A DNA stretch of 42,921 nucleotides from an uncultured Eubacteriales bacterium (lineage in GTDB: Bacteria > Bacillota > Clostridia > Oscillospirales > CAG-272): contig CAKSNQ010000012.1 of assembly GCA_934476315.1 (NCBI GenBank), forward strand, positions 1-42,921, written 5' to 3'. A program made the translations under genes and the position numbers. The notes under the pieces are model-generated. The model ran no database searches. It had not been told where the DNA came from and was given only the letters and a program-made list of their open reading frames with translations. This document shows positions 41,451 to 42,921 of this stretch, in pieces (positions within the stretch are counted from its first letter, which is position 1; every line of letters begins with the position of its first letter).

Positions 41451-41476
41451 GGGGTGCCGCGCTACCGTGTCACCCC
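41451..41476 (+). promoter_or_regulatory. Intercistronic hairpin between pgk and tpiA
   Basis: GGGGTG-C-CGCG (41451-41461) pairs with CGTG-T-CACCCC (41466-41476 within one base) with a single C-T mismatch. It has the same architecture as the hairpin at 9556. No T-run follows. Confidence 0.62.
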
Positions 41477-41585
41477 TCAAAATCGTCGGCGCGCGCCGAC
41501 GGCTTTCAGCGGGGGTCACGCCCGGCGTGATTGCCCGGATTTCCATAGGAAAGGATGCTCCGCGATGCGGAGTTTGGACAAAACA

Positions 41586-42344
41586 ATGAGAAAATATGTG
41601 ATCGCCGGCAACTGGAAGATGAATTTCACTCCTACCCAGGCAACGGCATTTATCAACGAAATCAAGCCCATGGTCGCCGGAAAAGACAAGTGCGACATCA
41701 TTTTCTGCGCGCCGTACGTGACGATCGCCGCCGCGATGAAGGCGGCTGAGGGGTCGAACATCCATATCGGCGCCGAGAACGTTCACTTCGAGGAGAAGGG
41801 CGCGTTCACCGGGGAGGTTTCCGCTCCTATGCTCCGTGAGATCGGCGTGGATTACGTCATTATCGGGCACTCCGAGCGCCGTCAGTATTTCGGCGAAACG
41901 GACGAGACGGTCAATCGCCGTACCAAGGCGGCGCTGGCGGCAGGCATGAAGGTCATCCTGTGCCTGGGCGAGGTCAAGGAACAGCGCCTTGCCGGAATCA
42001 CCCGCGAGGTGGTTTCCATGCAGACCAAGCTCGACCTGGCGGGCGTGAGCGCTGAGGACATGAAGAACGTCATCATCGCGTACGAGCCGGTTTGGGCAAT
42101 CGGAACGGGTCTGACGGCAACGCCGGAGCAGGCGGATGAGACGTGCGGACAGATTCGCGACGCCCTGGCTGAAATTTACGGGCGCGAGGTTGCGGACGCG
42201 ACGGTCATTCAGTACGGTGGCTCGATGAATGAGAAGAACGCGGCTGAGCTGCTTTCCAAGCCCAATGTGGACGGCGGTTTGATTGGCGGCGCGTCGCTGG
42301 TCGCGGCGAAGTTCTCTGCGATTGTGGACGCGGCGCAGGCGTAA
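41586..42344 (+). CDS. tpiA: Triosephosphate isomerase
   Basis: A 252-residue TIM-barrel enzyme interconverting dihydroxyacetone phosphate and glyceraldehyde-3-phosphate. It begins MRKYVIAGNWKMNF (catalytic Lys), has IIGHSERRQYFGETDE (catalytic His), AYEPVWAIGTGLTATPEQAD (catalytic Glu and loop 6) and VIQYGGSMNEKNA, ending with LIGGASL. The start at 41586 matches the family N terminus. An in-frame ATG at 41565, 9 bases after AAAGGA and inside the small hairpin CTCCGC-GAT-GCGGAG, would add 7 residues and may be the real start. It is probably co-transcribed with pgk. Confidence 0.95.
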   Translation: MRKYVIAGNWKMNFTPTQATAFINEIKPMVAGKDKCDIIFCAPYVTIAAAMKAAEGSNIHIGAENVHFEEKGAFTGEVSAPMLREIGVDYVIIGHSERRQYFGETDETVNRRTKAALAAGMKVILCLGEVKEQRLAGITREVVSMQTKLDLAGVSAEDMKNVIIAYEPVWAIGTGLTATPEQADETCGQIRDALAEIYGREVADATVIQYGGSMNEKNAAELLSKPNVDGGLIGGASLVAAKFSAIVDAAQA

Positions 42345-42365
42345 GATTTTGAATAAAAAGCAAAT

Positions 42366-42397
42366 GGGGTGTCGCATGGTTGCGGCACTCCGTTTTT
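42366..42397 (+). terminator. tpiA terminator
   Basis: GGGGTG-T-CGCA (42366-42376) pairs with TGCG-G-CACTCC (42381-42391) through G-T wobbles and is followed by GTTTTTG. Same hairpin family as 9556 and 41451, but here with a T-run. Confidence 0.8.
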
Positions 42398-42413
42398 GAT
42401 TTTGTGGGTGATG

Positions 42414-42921
42414 TGGGAAACTTTTTGGAGAGGAATAGGCTGTTCGACTTTAGGATTCTAAAGGATTCAGCTATCCCCCCTTTTTAAGTTTTCGCCCGCC
42501 TTTTTCAAAAGGCGGCGGGGTGGAGGGCGCGTAGCCCTCCTCGCGCTCCGCAGAGCGCGAAATCCCCCATCGGCATTTTCTTTTTTGTGGATTGCCCGCG
42601 GCGGGTACTGCCGCGGTAGGCACGACCGCGGCAATCGGTTTTCTTTTGTGCCTCCGGTCTCAAAAGAAAAAAGCGGCTAACAGCGTTGAAATTACATGGG
42701 ATGCAAGTGTTTTGTATTGGTGGCTGGTATCTACTTTGGGTTTGAAGTCTTTGATGCAGGATGTGGGGGGAGAACCCCTCAGGCGTCGGGGTTGCTCCCC
42801 CCACGCCCCTCACTCCGTGGCTGGATGCGCGTCGCGCCGCAACGACGCGGCGCTTTGGCGCATTGGGGAGGACGCGGCAGAGCCGCAACCCCTCCCCATA
42901 CCCCTCCCACAAAATTCGCTG
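42414..42921. repeat. Composite intergenic repeat, right (inverted) copy
   Basis: The reverse complement follows the same series as 4984-5475: GGGAGGGGTATGGGGAGGGG, GCGCCGCGTCGTTGCGGC, the stem-loop with GACGCCTGAGG, CAAAGTAGATACCAGCC, CGCTGTTAGCCGC, GCGCTCTGCGGAGCGC, CCGCCTTTTGAAAAAGGCGG, TTTAGAATCCTAAAGTCGAA. A GC-rich segment of about 60 bases near 42590-42640 (CCGCGGCGGGTACTGCCGCG) is an insertion absent from the left copy. It runs off the window end. No gene is seen. Confidence 0.8.

Noticed and set aside
1..42921. tRNA or rRNA genes
   Set aside because: No T-loop-like GTTCGANTC with matching acceptor arms or rRNA-like segment was noticed on reading; a covariance scan would settle it.

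Overview
This window reads as a chromosomal segment of a GC-rich Clostridia-type Firmicute, probably an uncultured or gut-associated lineage near Oscillospirales/Eubacteriales. That is an inference from gene content and order: HPr kinase, a guanine riboswitch ahead of xpt, DUF1836, a potABCD operon, a FeoA-FeoB fusion, and a holB-ricT-(ferredoxin)-yabB-type cluster. No rRNA or tRNA gene, CRISPR array, prophage or intact transposase is visible. Sigma-A promoters are unusually easy to see: many are TTGACA/TATAAT-like boxes spaced by exactly 17 bases.

Layout. 1-935: no convincing gene, only a possible degraded ORF. 936-4210: a DtxR-type metal regulator (minus), the Mg2+ channel mgtE (plus) and an ArsB/NhaD-like anion permease (minus), with a shared terminator between the last two. 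4211-5557: a 1.3 kb gene-free stretch packed with diverged hairpin repeats. 5558-7138: an exported SLH-domain protein. 7320-13490: a purine-salvage block (guanine riboswitch, xpt, then a nucleoside-type BMP lipoprotein, a double ATPase and two permeases). 13489-14992: pepT. 15051-15960: an AT-rich island with two unknown genes. 16140-19456: dxs, a YafP-like acetyltransferase and a methyltransferase. 19654-23982 (minus): potABCD. 24062-25548: a divergent pair, an M50-family membrane protein with a broken HExxH motif and a DUF1836 regulator. 25726-29435 (minus): glmM (with an N-terminal XRE DNA-binding domain) then glmS. 29639-33177 (minus): hprK then feoAB. 33227-38571 (plus): holB, ricT, ferredoxin, tRNA1(Val)-methyltransferase-like yabB and a TtcA-family sulfurtransferase. 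38634-42397 (plus): a CPA2 antiporter, pgk and tpiA. 42414-42921: an inverted copy of the repeat at 4984-5475, running off the window end.

How the genes fit together: the xpt-nup block imports and salvages guanine-type purines under one riboswitch. glmM and glmS make the UDP-GlcNAc precursor GlcN-1-P. potABCD imports polyamines. hprK, pgk and tpiA belong to central carbon flow and its control. The DtxR regulator carries iron-type ligands and could plausibly control feoAB, though no operator is demonstrated.

Most notable: (1) an XRE repressor-like domain fused in frame to phosphoglucosamine mutase; (2) a family of intergenic stem-loops whose stems change in a compensatory way while the loop stays constant, suggesting a structured RNA or REP-like element; (3) an M50 protein whose catalytic Glu is Gly; (4) a recurrent GGGGTG-N-CGC hairpin between or after genes; (5) heptanucleotide tandem arrays in two intergenic gaps; (6) a RicT with long RGG/NG-rich and Asp-Lys-rich tails. 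All homology statements come from reading motifs; no database search was run.
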